The notes under the pieces are model-generated. The model worked only from the letters and a program-made list of their open reading frames with translations, ran no database searches and was not told the DNA's origin. This document shows, piece by piece, positions 17,946 through 28,066 of a stretch of 64,000 nt of DNA. The stretch comes from Bifidobacterium pseudolongum subsp. globosum (GTDB taxonomy: Bacteria; Actinomycetota; Actinomycetes; Actinomycetales; Bifidobacteriaceae), in assembly GCF_000741295.1 (NCBI RefSeq), contig NZ_JGZG01000002.1, positions 62,001 to 126,000 of the forward strand. Direction: 5' to 3'. The position numbers were made by a program, and so were the translations under genes. Numbering within the stretch: the stretch's first letter is position 1; each line of letters begins with the position of its first letter.

Positions 17946-19400
17946 TCACTCCCCTCGGCGCGCGGCGGCGACATATGCATGGAGCTCGTCGCGCCAGTCG
18001 GATGGCTCGAACCCGGTCTCCTCTATCTTCGCCAGGTCGAGCGTGCTGTAGGTGGGGCGTGGGCTGACCGGTGCGGTCGCGTTGGCGAAGTACTCCTTGG
18101 TGCTGATCGGCTTGACCGCCTGCCCGTTGCCGTTCGCCTGCGCGAACACCTCGCGCGCGATGGCCGCCCAGCTCACGCTGTCGCCCGACGACGTGAGGTC
18201 GTATGTACCGTAGGGTGCCTCGCGGTCGAGCAGGAAGAAGATCGCGCGCGCCATATCCTGTGTGAACGTGAGGCGGCCGATCTGGTCATCGACGACGGTC
18301 ACCTGCTCCAACGCCTCATCCGGATTCGCCACGCGGTCGGACAGCGCGATCATCGTCTTCACGAAATTGTGGCCGTCACCGATCACCCAGCTCGAGCGCA
18401 GAATGTAGTGCTTCGGCGCCATCGCCACCGCGATGTCGCCGGCGGCCTTCGTCTGGCCGTACACACCCAAGGGGGCGAAGGCTTCGTCCTCATCGTGCAC
18501 CTCGGTCGCGCCATCGAACACATAGTCGGAGCTGATGTGCACCAAGGTCAGGTTGTACTCGATGGCGGTCTTCGCCAGCAGCGCCGGGCCTTGCGCATTC
18601 GCCTTCCACGCGGCCGTGCGGCCTTCCGGCGTCTGCGCTTTGTCGACGGCGGTGTAGGCGCCGGCGTTGATAATCGCACCATACAGACTCCAGTCGATCT
18701 GCGCGTAGGCGGCGGGGTCCGAGAAATCGAATTCGTCGATGTCAGTGAATTCGAACCCTTCCAGCCCATGCGCCTGCACATAGTCGCGGATCGCGCGGCC
18801 GAGCTGCCCGTTCGCGCCGGTCACGAGCGTGCGGCGCGGCGCCATCGGCTTCGCGTCTTTGAGCATCGGGTGGTGCAGGTCGGCTTCGCTGCGCTCGGAC
18901 TCCTCGAGCGGAATCGGCCACTGGATATCGAGGTCCGGGTCGGCCAGATTGACGAACGTGTAGGTCTTCTTCTGCTCGAGCGACCAGTGCGCGTTCACCA
19001 GATACGAATACGCCGTGCCGTCTTCGAGCGCTTGGAAACTGTTGCCGACGCCGCGCGGCACATAGATCGCGCGCGACGGATCCAGGCGCGTTGTATACAC
19101 CTGGCCGAACGAGTCGCCCGGGCGCAGGTCGACCCATGCGCCGAAGATCTCGCCCGTGGCAAGTGAGATGAACTTGTCCCATGGCTCGGCGTGGATGCCG
19201 CGTGTCACGCCTTTCTTCGCGTTGAAGCTGATGTTGTTCTGCACCGGCTGAAAATCGGCCGGCAGCCCAAGCGCCGTCATCTTCGCCTTCTGCCAGTTCT
19301 CCTTGAACCAGCCGCGGTTGTCGCCGTGCACCGGCAGGTCGAAGACGAGCAGTCCGGGGATGTTCGTTTCGGTGACCTTGAGTTCCTTTTCAAATTCCAT
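17946..19400 (-). CDS. rmlCD: Fused dTDP-4-dehydrorhamnose 3,5-epimerase / reductase (RmlC-RmlD)
   Basis: 484 residues carrying two consecutive rhamnose-pathway activities. Residues about 1-185 are an RmlC cupin (GVTRGIHAEPWDKFISLATGEIFGAWVDLR, then IYVPRGVGNSFQALEDG). From about 190 onward is an RmlD short-chain reductase with TLVTGANGQLGRAI for NADPH binding, HISSDYVFDG, and YGQTKAAGD carrying the Tyr-x3-Lys pair. The frame can start at a TTG touching the rmlB stop, but the ATG at 19400 with GGAAGG upstream is preferred. The fusion is common in bifidobacteria. Together with RmlA and RmlB it completes dTDP-L-rhamnose synthesis. Confidence 0.93.
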   Translation of the reverse strand: MEFEKELKVTETNIPGLLVFDLPVHGDNRGWFKENWQKAKMTALGLPADFQPVQNNISFNAKKGVTRGIHAEPWDKFISLATGEIFGAWVDLRPGDSFGQVYTTRLDPSRAIYVPRGVGNSFQALEDGTAYSYLVNAHWSLEQKKTYTFVNLADPDLDIQWPIPLEESERSEADLHHPMLKDAKPMAPRRTLVTGANGQLGRAIRDYVQAHGLEGFEFTDIDEFDFSDPAAYAQIDWSLYGAIINAGAYTAVDKAQTPEGRTAAWKANAQGPALLAKTAIEYNLTLVHISSDYVFDGATEVHDEDEAFAPLGVYGQTKAAGDIAVAMAPKHYILRSSWVIGDGHNFVKTMIALSDRVANPDEALEQVTVVDDQIGRLTFTQDMARAIFFLLDREAPYGTYDLTSSGDSVSWAAIAREVFAQANGNGQAVKPISTKEYFANATAPVSPRPTYSTLDLAKIEETGFEPSDWRDELHAYVAAARRGE

Positions 19401-19424
19401 CGCGTTGTAAGCCTTCCGTTGCAA

Positions 19425-20468
<1,044 letters not shown>

Positions 20469-20482
20469 CTATGAATGTGGCG

Positions 20483-21358
20483 CTACACATACCGTTCCAG
20501 GGTGCCCAACGAATCGCGGTGGCGCTCCAGATACAGGATCTGCTTGCGTCGCGCGTCGTGCCGCACCATGCTGTCGGTGGACACATCTTCCGCATGGCGC
20601 ACCACGATCTGTGGGTCGTACCGCATGGCCAAGCCCGCACGCTTGCACCGCATGTACAGAATGTCTTCTTCCAAATACAGGAAGGTGCCGGGGTCGAACG
20701 GTTCGTCGAAACGCTGCACGAACACTGGCGTGAAGATCAGACACGACCCGTGCAGTTTGTAGGTTCCCTCCACAACCGGTTTCGGTGCTTCAGTGTGCGG
20801 TTGCGGCGGGCGCTTCACACGCGATTTCAACGCGCTGAGCGGCTCCAGCAGGTGCAGGTGGAGCAGCAGCAGATTACGACGGATATGCTTACGCACGGCT
20901 GCGATCTTCACGGGCGTGTCCACCACGGAGCGCACGGGGTTCTGGTCGTGGCCGGTTTTGCCCGAGATGATCTTGGGGCCGATCACACCGCAATGCCACC
21001 GCTGGTAATCCTCAATGGCACGGTCCATGAAGTGGGCGTCGTCCACCACGGCGTCGTTGTTGATCGTCACCATGTAGTCGCAGTGCAACCGTTCCTTGCA
21101 ATGCCGGTAGCCCATATTATTGCCACGGGCGAACCCCTCGTTGCGCGCATTGTGCAGCAGCGTCACGTCATCGGCCCCCGCATAGCGTTCAGTGAGGCGC
21201 TCATAGCTCCCGTTCGCCGAATCATTGTCCACCACCACAATATGGTAATCCCGCCCGGCACAGCACCGCCTGATCGATTCCACGCACTGCATGGTCGCCT
21301 CATCCACCAGATAATGCAATACCACGAACCCGAACCGCCCAGACGCCGCGTTGCCCAT
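20483..21358 (-). CDS. Family 2 glycosyltransferase (paralogue of 24266-25132)
   Basis: 291 residues. GT-A fold with FGFVVLHYLVD at the N-terminus, nucleotide-binding VVVDNDSANGS and the DXD-type VTINNDAVVDD. KLHGSCLIFTPVFV...FLYLEEDILYMRC in the C-terminal half supplies the acceptor side and catalytic acidic residues. It belongs to the rhamnosyltransferase-like GT2 group, so rhamnose transfer is plausible next to the rml genes. The start at 21358 is preceded by AAAGG. It closely resembles the gene at 24266-25132 along its length. Confidence 0.88.
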   Translation of the reverse strand: MGNAASGRFGFVVLHYLVDEATMQCVESIRRCCAGRDYHIVVVDNDSANGSYERLTERYAGADDVTLLHNARNEGFARGNNMGYRHCKERLHCDYMVTINNDAVVDDAHFMDRAIEDYQRWHCGVIGPKIISGKTGHDQNPVRSVVDTPVKIAAVRKHIRRNLLLLHLHLLEPLSALKSRVKRPPQPHTEAPKPVVEGTYKLHGSCLIFTPVFVQRFDEPFDPGTFLYLEEDILYMRCKRAGLAMRYDPQIVVRHAEDVSTDSMVRHDARRKQILYLERHRDSLGTLERYV

Positions 21359-21483
21359 GCACAGACCTTTCCATGAGTGCCATACCACTTCCCCATTACT
21401 CTATACGCCGGCCCAACCCCACGCCATTGGTGCCGTTACCATCTGCTACAGTGCAGTGCGTGGAAAGGTAGGCGCAATATATT

Positions 21484-22773
21484 ATGAGCGGTAGAGTCAA
21501 GCGCGCACTGCACGCCGTGCACCAAGCCATTCGCCCAGGGGGCGCATATCATCTCGACACCTACCATGCATTGACGCCGGTGCGCTTCCAGCCCTGCACC
21601 GCGGGGAGCGGACGCCGGCTCAACCTGTTCATCCCCAATATCGAACGCAGCCGCATGTATGGCGGCCAGAAGACGGCGTTCCGCTTCTTCACCGCTCTGC
21701 TCGATGAGTGCGGCGGCGACGCGCGCATCCTTGTCGAACAGCCGTGCGACGCTCATCAACTTGAGGTGTTGCGTGAGCAGTACCCTGATTGGCAGATCGT
21801 CGGTGCAGGCGAACAGAGCGCCGCCGCGCGGCAGATCGTGATCCTCGACCCAGACACGCGCGAGCGCGCCCAACTACCTGTGCGTCCGCTCGACTATTTC
21901 GTCTACACGTATTGGACGGGCGCCTATGCACTGGCGCAGTACGAGGCGTTCCAGCGCGAGGCGTTCGGCCGCGCCACCCCGCACATCCACCTGATCCAGG
22001 ACTTCGAGCCTGGGTTCAAGGCGTGGTCCGCGGATTATCTGCTGGCGGATTCGATCTACCACCAGCCCAACACCATCGCCGTCTTCAATTCAGTCGAGCT
22101 CAAGGACTGGTTCGACCGGCTCGGCTATGGGTTCACCTCGTCATATGTGTTCAGCCCGAAGCTCGACCCGGACATCGCCAAGCATCTGCACGATGTTCCG
22201 GCGGACCATGCACACGAAAAGCTGCTCGTGTTCTACGGCCGCCCCTCCATTCCGCGCAATTGCTTCCCGTTGATCGTCAACGCGCTCAACCTGCTGCTCA
22301 CGCAGCACCCCGAGGTCAGCCGTGAGTGGAAGATCCTCTCCATTGGCAGCAGCATCGGCAAGATCACACTTGCGGACGGGCAGCGTCTGCAGACCGCCGG
22401 CAAGATGACACTCGACGCTTACGCTGCGCTGATGCACCGCGCAAGCGTCGGTGTTTCGCTCATGTGCTCGCCGCACCCGAGCTACCCGCCGCTCGAAATG
22501 GCGGCGTTCGGCATCACCACGATCACGAACAGTTTTGTCACGAAAGACCTCAGCGCCATCCCGCACATCACCTCGCTGGACTCACTGTCCATCGAAGGCC
22601 TTGCCAATGCGATCTGGCAGGCCATGCAGGCTGACCCGCATGCCGACGACGGCAAACCGTACCCGCCGAACTACGCGCATTATCTGGAATACACAGACTT
22701 CTTCGACGGCATCATCGATCCGTTGAGCCGTGAAGTGCTCACCGATGCCGAAGCCGCGCGGAACGGCGACTGA
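21484..22773 (+). CDS. WsaF-like rhamnosyltransferase (GT4 fold)
   Basis: 429 residues. The start of homology RRLNLFIPNIERSRMYGGQKTAFRFF, the LIQDFEPGF segment, and the C-terminal VGVSLMCSPHPSYPPLEMAAFG acceptor/nucleotide loop match the WsaF family of S-layer glycan rhamnosyltransferases. Such enzymes add rhamnose from dTDP-L-rhamnose. It is divergent from the flanking GT2 gene and is followed 25 bases later by wzx on the same strand, so the two form an operon. The acceptor is unknown. Confidence 0.82.
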   Translation: MSGRVKRALHAVHQAIRPGGAYHLDTYHALTPVRFQPCTAGSGRRLNLFIPNIERSRMYGGQKTAFRFFTALLDECGGDARILVEQPCDAHQLEVLREQYPDWQIVGAGEQSAAARQIVILDPDTRERAQLPVRPLDYFVYTYWTGAYALAQYEAFQREAFGRATPHIHLIQDFEPGFKAWSADYLLADSIYHQPNTIAVFNSVELKDWFDRLGYGFTSSYVFSPKLDPDIAKHLHDVPADHAHEKLLVFYGRPSIPRNCFPLIVNALNLLLTQHPEVSREWKILSIGSSIGKITLADGQRLQTAGKMTLDAYAALMHRASVGVSLMCSPHPSYPPLEMAAFGITTITNSFVTKDLSAIPHITSLDSLSIEGLANAIWQAMQADPHADDGKPYPPNYAHYLEYTDFFDGIIDPLSREVLTDAEAARNGD

Positions 22774-22798
22774 CCGACCATACGACCAAGAAACGGAC

Positions 22799-24265
22799 AT
22801 GGGAACCACACCGACCACCAAGACGCCGTCGCTCACCCGCAACGCGCTGCTCAACTCCATGAAGACGGTGATGAGCCTCATCTTCCCACTCATCACCTTC
22901 CCCTATGTCTCGCGTGTATTGGGCGCCGCGAACATCGGCAAAATCAACTATTCGCTTTCGATCGTCTCGTATTTCGCCCTGTTCGCCGCGCTCGGCATCT
23001 CCAACTACGCCATCCGCGAAGGCGCGAAGATCAAACGCGACCAAGCGAGCCTCACCCGGTTCGCGCGGCAGATCTTCACGATCAACCTCGTCTCGTCGGG
23101 CATCGCTTACCTTGCGTTCCTGATCGTGGTGTTCGCGCTTCCCGATTTGCACGCCTACTGGGTGCTGCTGTTCATCCAGAGCCTCACGATTGGGTTCACC
23201 ACAATCGGCGTGGACTGGCTGTATTCGATTTTCGAGGATTACTTCTATCTGTCCGTGCGTACGATCGCCATGCAGTTCGCCTCGTTGATCCTCATGTTCA
23301 TCTTTGTGCACAAGCCCTCCGACTACGTGATCTATGCGGGCATCTCCGTCTTCGCCTCGTCGGCGGCAAACGCATGGGGCTTCTTCCACGCCCGCAAATT
23401 CTGCACGTTGCGCCCCACGCGGCATGTCGAGGTCAACAGGCACATCGGGCCGATCATGACGCTGTTCATGAACAATGTGGCGATCAATATCTACAGCAAC
23501 GCCGGCACCACATTCGTCGGCGCCATGATGGGCGACGTGCAGGTGGGCCTGTACTCGGTGGCCATGAAGATCTACTCCATTGCACGGCAGGTGATCAACT
23601 CCCTGACCGTGGTCTCGCTGCCCCGACTCTCCTATCTTTCGGCAAACGAACGCAAAGGCTACATCGCGTTGCTCAACCGCCTGTTCAACACGATCATCGT
23701 CACCTGCATCCCTGCGGCGATCCTGCTGTACGCACTGAGCTCGCCGATTGTGCTGATCATCAGCGGCCCCAAATACGTCGATGCCATCCCCATGCTACAG
23801 ATCATCGCGTTCGCGCTCGCCTTGGCGGCGCCGAACGCCTTCCTCACGAGCGCCGTGCTCATCCCATTGCGCAGGGAGAAGAAAGTCGTCATCTCCACAG
23901 CCAGTGGCGCCGTGGTGAACATCGCGCTCGATCTGGCGTTGATTCCGTTCTTCGGCACCTATGCCGCCTGCGTGAGCATCGTCATCGCCGAACTCGTCGT
24001 CACCGTGCTCTCGCTCGCGTTCTCGTTCGACCAGATCACCCAACTCAAGCTCGGTGCATCGTTCGTGCACACCGCGGTGGGCTGTGCGCTGATCGTCGCG
24101 TGCCATATGCTCTGCATGCGCACTGTGCACATCGGCAATCCCGTTGTGGACTTTCTGGTGCGCGGCGGTGCCTATGCCCTCGTCTACGGGATCGCGCTGC
24201 TGGTGATGCGCGACGACAGCCTGGCGTTCTTCCTGCGCAAGCTGCGGCGCCCCGCCAAACGGTGA
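22799..24265 (+). CDS. wzx: Wzx-type polysaccharide flippase
   Basis: 488 residues with about 12-14 hydrophobic helices spread over the full length, MATE/MVF-like fold. The N-terminal NSMKTVMSLIFPLITFPYVSRVLGAANIGKINY is the typical polysaccharide-exporter opening. It would move undecaprenyl-linked repeat units across the membrane, which implies a Wzx-type pathway. Start chosen at 22799 (MGTTPTTK); an earlier in-frame ATG overlaps the WsaF-like gene. Its stop codon abuts the stop of the convergent GT2 gene with no base between. Confidence 0.9.
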   Translation: MGTTPTTKTPSLTRNALLNSMKTVMSLIFPLITFPYVSRVLGAANIGKINYSLSIVSYFALFAALGISNYAIREGAKIKRDQASLTRFARQIFTINLVSSGIAYLAFLIVVFALPDLHAYWVLLFIQSLTIGFTTIGVDWLYSIFEDYFYLSVRTIAMQFASLILMFIFVHKPSDYVIYAGISVFASSAANAWGFFHARKFCTLRPTRHVEVNRHIGPIMTLFMNNVAINIYSNAGTTFVGAMMGDVQVGLYSVAMKIYSIARQVINSLTVVSLPRLSYLSANERKGYIALLNRLFNTIIVTCIPAAILLYALSSPIVLIISGPKYVDAIPMLQIIAFALALAAPNAFLTSAVLIPLRREKKVVISTASGAVVNIALDLALIPFFGTYAACVSIVIAELVVTVLSLAFSFDQITQLKLGASFVHTAVGCALIVACHMLCMRTVHIGNPVVDFLVRGGAYALVYGIALLVMRDDSLAFFLRKLRRPAKR

Positions 24266-25132
24266 TCAGTGGGTGTAGGTGCCCAGCACCTTGAGCGAGC
24301 GCACATAGTTGCCGAGCGTGAAGATCATCTTGCGGCGTGTGGTTGCGCTCATGCTGTCGGTCGACGCGTCTTCGACATGCTTCACCACGATGCGCGGGTC
24401 ATAGTGCATCGTGAGTCCAGCGGTTTGGCAGCGCATCCATAGGATGTGCTCTTCGAAATACAGGAATGTGCGCGGATCGAACGGCTCGTCGTAGTGTTGC
24501 ACGAAGGCTGGCGTGAAGATCAGGCATGCGCCGTGCAATTTGTACGGCCGGTTCGCATCTGCCTCGGCTGTGGCGTGCGTGTACGGGCTGTCCGCTGCAG
24601 ACTGGTGCCCCAGCCGCTGCTTGAGCCGCACAAGCGGCTCGTACAAGTGCAGGTGCAGCAACAGCAGGATCGCACGGAACCGGCGGATCTGCCTGTTCAC
24701 TTCGCTTCGGGTGCGGATGATGCCGTAACTGGGGTTCTGGTGGCGGCCGTCTTTGAGCGAGACGATGTCCGGGCCGATCACGCCGCAATGCATCTGGGCA
24801 TAGTCCTCAGTGCACAACGGCATGAAATCGGCGCTTGTGAGCATCGCATCGTTGTTGATTGTCACAATGTAGTCGCAGTGCAACTGGCTCTTGCAATACC
24901 GGTAGCCAACGTTGTTGCCGCGCGCGAAGCCCTCGTTCGCGGCGTTGTGCAACAACGTGACGCCGGGTGTTTCGGCATAGCGCGCCTGGAGCCGCTCGAA
25001 ACTGCCGTTCGCGGAATCGTTGTCGACGATCACGATCCGGCATGATTCGCCGCCACAGTATTCGAGAATCGAATCCACACACTGCGCGGTGGCGCCATCC
25101 ACCAGGTAATGCAGCACCACGAATCCAAACAT
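24266..25132 (-). CDS. Family 2 glycosyltransferase (paralogue of 20483-21358)
   Basis: 288 residues. Shares FGFVVLHYLVD, VDNDSANGS, LLHNAANEGFARGNN, VTINNDA and the KLHGACLIFTPAFV...FDPRTFLYFEE blocks with the gene at 20483, so the two are clear paralogues. It differs in the central loop and the last ~30 residues, which may set acceptor choice. The start at 25132 has AAAGG seven bases before it. An earlier ATG would overlap the upstream gene. Confidence 0.88.
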   Translation of the reverse strand: MFGFVVLHYLVDGATAQCVDSILEYCGGESCRIVIVDNDSANGSFERLQARYAETPGVTLLHNAANEGFARGNNVGYRYCKSQLHCDYIVTINNDAMLTSADFMPLCTEDYAQMHCGVIGPDIVSLKDGRHQNPSYGIIRTRSEVNRQIRRFRAILLLLHLHLYEPLVRLKQRLGHQSAADSPYTHATAEADANRPYKLHGACLIFTPAFVQHYDEPFDPRTFLYFEEHILWMRCQTAGLTMHYDPRIVVKHVEDASTDSMSATTRRKMIFTLGNYVRSLKVLGTYTH

Positions 25133-25152
25133 GGGTCGTCCTTTCGTCGCCA

Positions 25153-26076
25153 TCACAGGGTGCCGTCAAGCACGCGCTGGTACAGTGTGGGCTTGCCATC
25201 CACCGTGGTGGGGTATGGGATCTTGTACGTGAGTTTGTTGATATATGTGCCGGGCGCCACCGTGGGCTCGGCTGCGGTGGAATCCATCTGTTCGGAGAGT
25301 TCAAAGCGACCGTTGTTGCTCACCGGTATCGCGTCGATCATCGCGGTGACCTGCGGAATGTGCATGTAGGCGTCATGGAAGAACTCGTCGAAGAGAAAGT
25401 ACTCCGGCACCGCGGGGATTCTCGTGAACACCGCGACGAAACAGTCGTAGATGTACTTCATGAGCGGATTGCCAGCCACCGATGCCAAGCAGTATGTGGT
25501 CCAATGGCATTCCGGATACTCGGCGTGGATCGAATAGAACGGGTAGTCGGCGAAATCAGCCGAAAGGTCATCGGTCAGATACAGCGTGGAATCGAGCCAT
25601 ACGCCGCCATGCTCATACAGCAGTTTGACGCGCAGCGCGTTGCAGAACGCGTTGATTGTCAAGGTGCCCGCCTCACGGCGCTGCACCAGGATGGGGTCGA
25701 TGTTTGCATACTGCGCGTAATTCTCTCGCGTCACGATGATGACCTCACGGCCGCCTGCATGGCGTCTGATGCTGTCGACGCACGCGCGGATGACCGCCGG
25801 CGTGCGGTCGTTCAGCCCCTGCCACCATGCCACCCAGATCGGTCCGTCATTGTGCGCGGGCAAACCGGCGATGGCGTCGGCGTCAAAGGGAATGTGACGC
25901 ATGACCTTGGCCCACAACGCGTCGTCGAACACGCGGTAATACCGGTCACGGCAGCGCTTGGTGCAGTGGTACACCACCCCAAGCGCGGCTGGCTTGATTC
26001 CCAGCAGCTTGGTGCAATTGACCGCTGCGGAATTGATCTTCGACAGCCGTGCCGGCAATTCCTTGAGTCTAGGCAT
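25153..26076 (-). CDS. Capsular polysaccharide synthesis protein (GT32-like)
   Basis: 307 residues. The central motif YEHGGVWLDSTLYL contains the DXD-like metal site of the Caps_synth/GT32 group. GPIWVAWWQGLNDRTPAVIRACVDSIRRH is the conserved N-terminal nucleotide-sugar segment. Predicted to transfer a hexose to the growing repeat unit in the cytoplasm. GGGAG lies six bases before the ATG at 26076. It overlaps no neighbour and sits in a run of minus-strand GT genes. Confidence 0.83.
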   Translation of the reverse strand: MPRLKELPARLSKINSAAVNCTKLLGIKPAALGVVYHCTKRCRDRYYRVFDDALWAKVMRHIPFDADAIAGLPAHNDGPIWVAWWQGLNDRTPAVIRACVDSIRRHAGGREVIIVTRENYAQYANIDPILVQRREAGTLTINAFCNALRVKLLYEHGGVWLDSTLYLTDDLSADFADYPFYSIHAEYPECHWTTYCLASVAGNPLMKYIYDCFVAVFTRIPAVPEYFLFDEFFHDAYMHIPQVTAMIDAIPVSNNGRFELSEQMDSTAAEPTVAPGTYINKLTYKIPYPTTVDGKPTLYQRVLDGTL

Positions 26077-26095
26077 CTGGTTCTCCCTCTTCGGT

Positions 26096-27139
26096 TCACT
26101 CGCCATGGTTCTTCCACAGCAGCGTGGCAGCCACCGTGGTCATGAACCGGTTCGTCAGCATGGCGTATTTCAATCGGCCTGCCTTCGGCAGCACCTGCCT
26201 GTCCACTGCGGCCAAGCGCGGGCGCAATGCCTGCGCGCGCCGCCGACAGGCTCTGCGGATGGCGTTCCAATCGCGCGGTGCAAGCGCGGCCACAGCCTTG
26301 AGTTCTTGGTAATACAGATTCACCTGTTCGGTGGCCCACGCCTGCCGTAAGTCGGCGTCAGTGTCCAGCCGGTATTCATGCATCAGCCGTGTACGGGCGT
26401 CGATTGCGGGGTGGTACAGCCCTTTCGCGGTGTTCGCCACCGTGCGCGCGCCCAATCCGCCAACGCGGTAATGGTACCCGGCGTAGTCCACATACACCAG
26501 CTCATGCGCGGCGCGGAAGACCTCCATGTTGAACAGGTTGTCTTGCATCCGAGGCAGCGCCGGGTCAAAACGCAGATCATGCTCCGTGAGCAGCGCGTGC
26601 CGGTACAGTTTGCCCCACGGCACGCCGATCGCTGTCACAAACCCGGCGTCCTGCATATATGCGCCATCCATGAGCTGGCGGTAGAGCGGCTTCTTGGCCG
26701 CCTCATCCGCCACCACGAACCCGCTGGGGAAAAACCGCTGGCGGCGCTCGCCTGCACTGCCGAAGGCGACGCACGCCGACATGATGGCGTCGGCATGCGG
26801 ATGCGCGCGCGTTTCGCCATACAATGTGGCCAGATACTCAGGGTCTACAACATCGTCGGGGTCGATGAAGCAGACCCATGTGCCGCGCGCCATGTCGAGG
26901 CCGGTATTGCGCGCCACAGCCACGCCTTGGTTGGTTTGTTCGACGATGGTGAAGCGGGCGTCGCCTGCAATGGCGTTGCGCATCACGCGCACGGAATCGT
27001 CGGTGGAGCCGTCGTCAACAACGATCACTTCCGCATCGTCCATCGTCTGCGCGCGCAACGAGCCGATGCATGCGGCAACATATGCTTCTTGGTTGTATAC
27101 CGGCACAATCACACTGATGAGCGGAGTATGGGCGGTCAT
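26096..27139 (-). CDS. Family 2 glycosyltransferase
   Basis: 347 residues, classical GT2: SVIVPVYNQEAYVAACIGSLRAQT at the N-terminus, VVDDGSTDDS and the DXD motif FIDPDDVVDP. The C-terminal ~120 residues are rich in basic and aromatic residues and probably contact the membrane. Its start overlaps the stop of the upstream GT gene by four bases, so it is translated in the same operon. Confidence 0.9.
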   Translation of the reverse strand: MTAHTPLISVIVPVYNQEAYVAACIGSLRAQTMDDAEVIVVDDGSTDDSVRVMRNAIAGDARFTIVEQTNQGVAVARNTGLDMARGTWVCFIDPDDVVDPEYLATLYGETRAHPHADAIMSACVAFGSAGERRQRFFPSGFVVADEAAKKPLYRQLMDGAYMQDAGFVTAIGVPWGKLYRHALLTEHDLRFDPALPRMQDNLFNMEVFRAAHELVYVDYAGYHYRVGGLGARTVANTAKGLYHPAIDARTRLMHEYRLDTDADLRQAWATEQVNLYYQELKAVAALAPRDWNAIRRACRRRAQALRPRLAAVDRQVLPKAGRLKYAMLTNRFMTTVAATLLWKNHGE

Positions 27140-28032
27140 GGTCGGTACTCCTTGACCGGCATGCGCACACCATCCGCAATGCCCTTGCAGTACGCCCTGA
27201 TCTTGGCAAACCTATGCGGTTCCAACAGCGAAAGCGCCATGATCGGCGGAATCTCCACAAGGCCTTCGAGTTTGGTCCACTTGTGGTATTTCTTCCAGTA
27301 GATCACCCGGTTGCGCGCTTGGTAATAACAGCGCATGGGGTTGTACCCCAACGTGAATAGCGGCGCCCACACCACCGTGCCGTCTGACCGGCGGCGCGGC
27401 ACTTTGAGCCCGGTTTGCCCTGATTTGCCTTTTTCGTGGAGCAGATACACCGCGTTGTCTTTGACGATCCGGTACCCGTTGAGCAGCAGGCGTTCGTTGA
27501 AGTCGAAATCCACATAGTCGATGAACAACGCGTCGTCGAATCCGCCTGCAGCGAGCGCGGCAGGTACGCTGACGAGCGAGCCTGAGGTGATCGCACCATG
27601 CGAGGCTCCGCGGGTCAGCTGCTCCACTGCCGGTAGATGCTGGCTGCGGTATTCTTCTTCGGTCATGCGGTTGCGGTCCAAGATGAACGGGCAGACGAGC
27701 CCCACGTCATCGGTGAGCAGCTGTGCCAGCGCATCGACCATGCCAGCGGTGGTCACACTGTCTTGGTCCAACAGCAGCGCGGCGTCGTATTGGCGGGCCG
27801 CCGCCCACTGCAGCACGGCGTTGAGTCCCGCGGCAATGCCCAGATTGCGCCCCGCGCCCTGTACATGCACCGCGCCCTCATATCGCTTGGCGAGCTCGCG
27901 TACAGCCTGCACATTCCCTGAACCGTTGTCAAAGACGAACACGGCCTCAACTTGCGGGGTTATGGCGTCAAGATTGGCCTGCAGCCGTGCCGTGTCCGGA
28001 TTGAATGTGACCATTCCAGCGCAGCGCTTCAT
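27136..28032 (-). CDS. Rhamnosyltransferase-like family 2 glycosyltransferase
   Basis: 298 residues. N-terminal MVTFNPDTARLQANLDAI and VFDNGSGN, then LLLDQDSVTTAGMVDAL and the SGSLVSVPAALAAGGFDDALFIDYVDFDFNERLLLNGY block characteristic of RfbF/WbbL-like rhamnosyltransferases. The start at 28032 follows GGGGAG; the open frame extends much further but that part is antisense to the upstream gene. It overlaps the next GT by four bases. dTDP-rhamnose as donor is inferred from family and from the nearby rml genes. Confidence 0.87.
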   Translation of the reverse strand: MKRCAGMVTFNPDTARLQANLDAITPQVEAVFVFDNGSGNVQAVRELAKRYEGAVHVQGAGRNLGIAAGLNAVLQWAAARQYDAALLLDQDSVTTAGMVDALAQLLTDDVGLVCPFILDRNRMTEEEYRSQHLPAVEQLTRGASHGAITSGSLVSVPAALAAGGFDDALFIDYVDFDFNERLLLNGYRIVKDNAVYLLHEKGKSGQTGLKVPRRRSDGTVVWAPLFTLGYNPMRCYYQARNRVIYWKKYHKWTKLEGLVEIPPIMALSLLEPHRFAKIRAYCKGIADGVRMPVKEYRP

Positions 28033-28066
28033 ATGCTCCCCTTCCCTGTGCAACATGCCGGACCGC

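Noticed and set aside
24260..24271. Stop codons of wzx and the GT2 gene touching back to back
   Set aside because: The TGATCA arrangement is a normal tight convergent junction and needs no special explanation.
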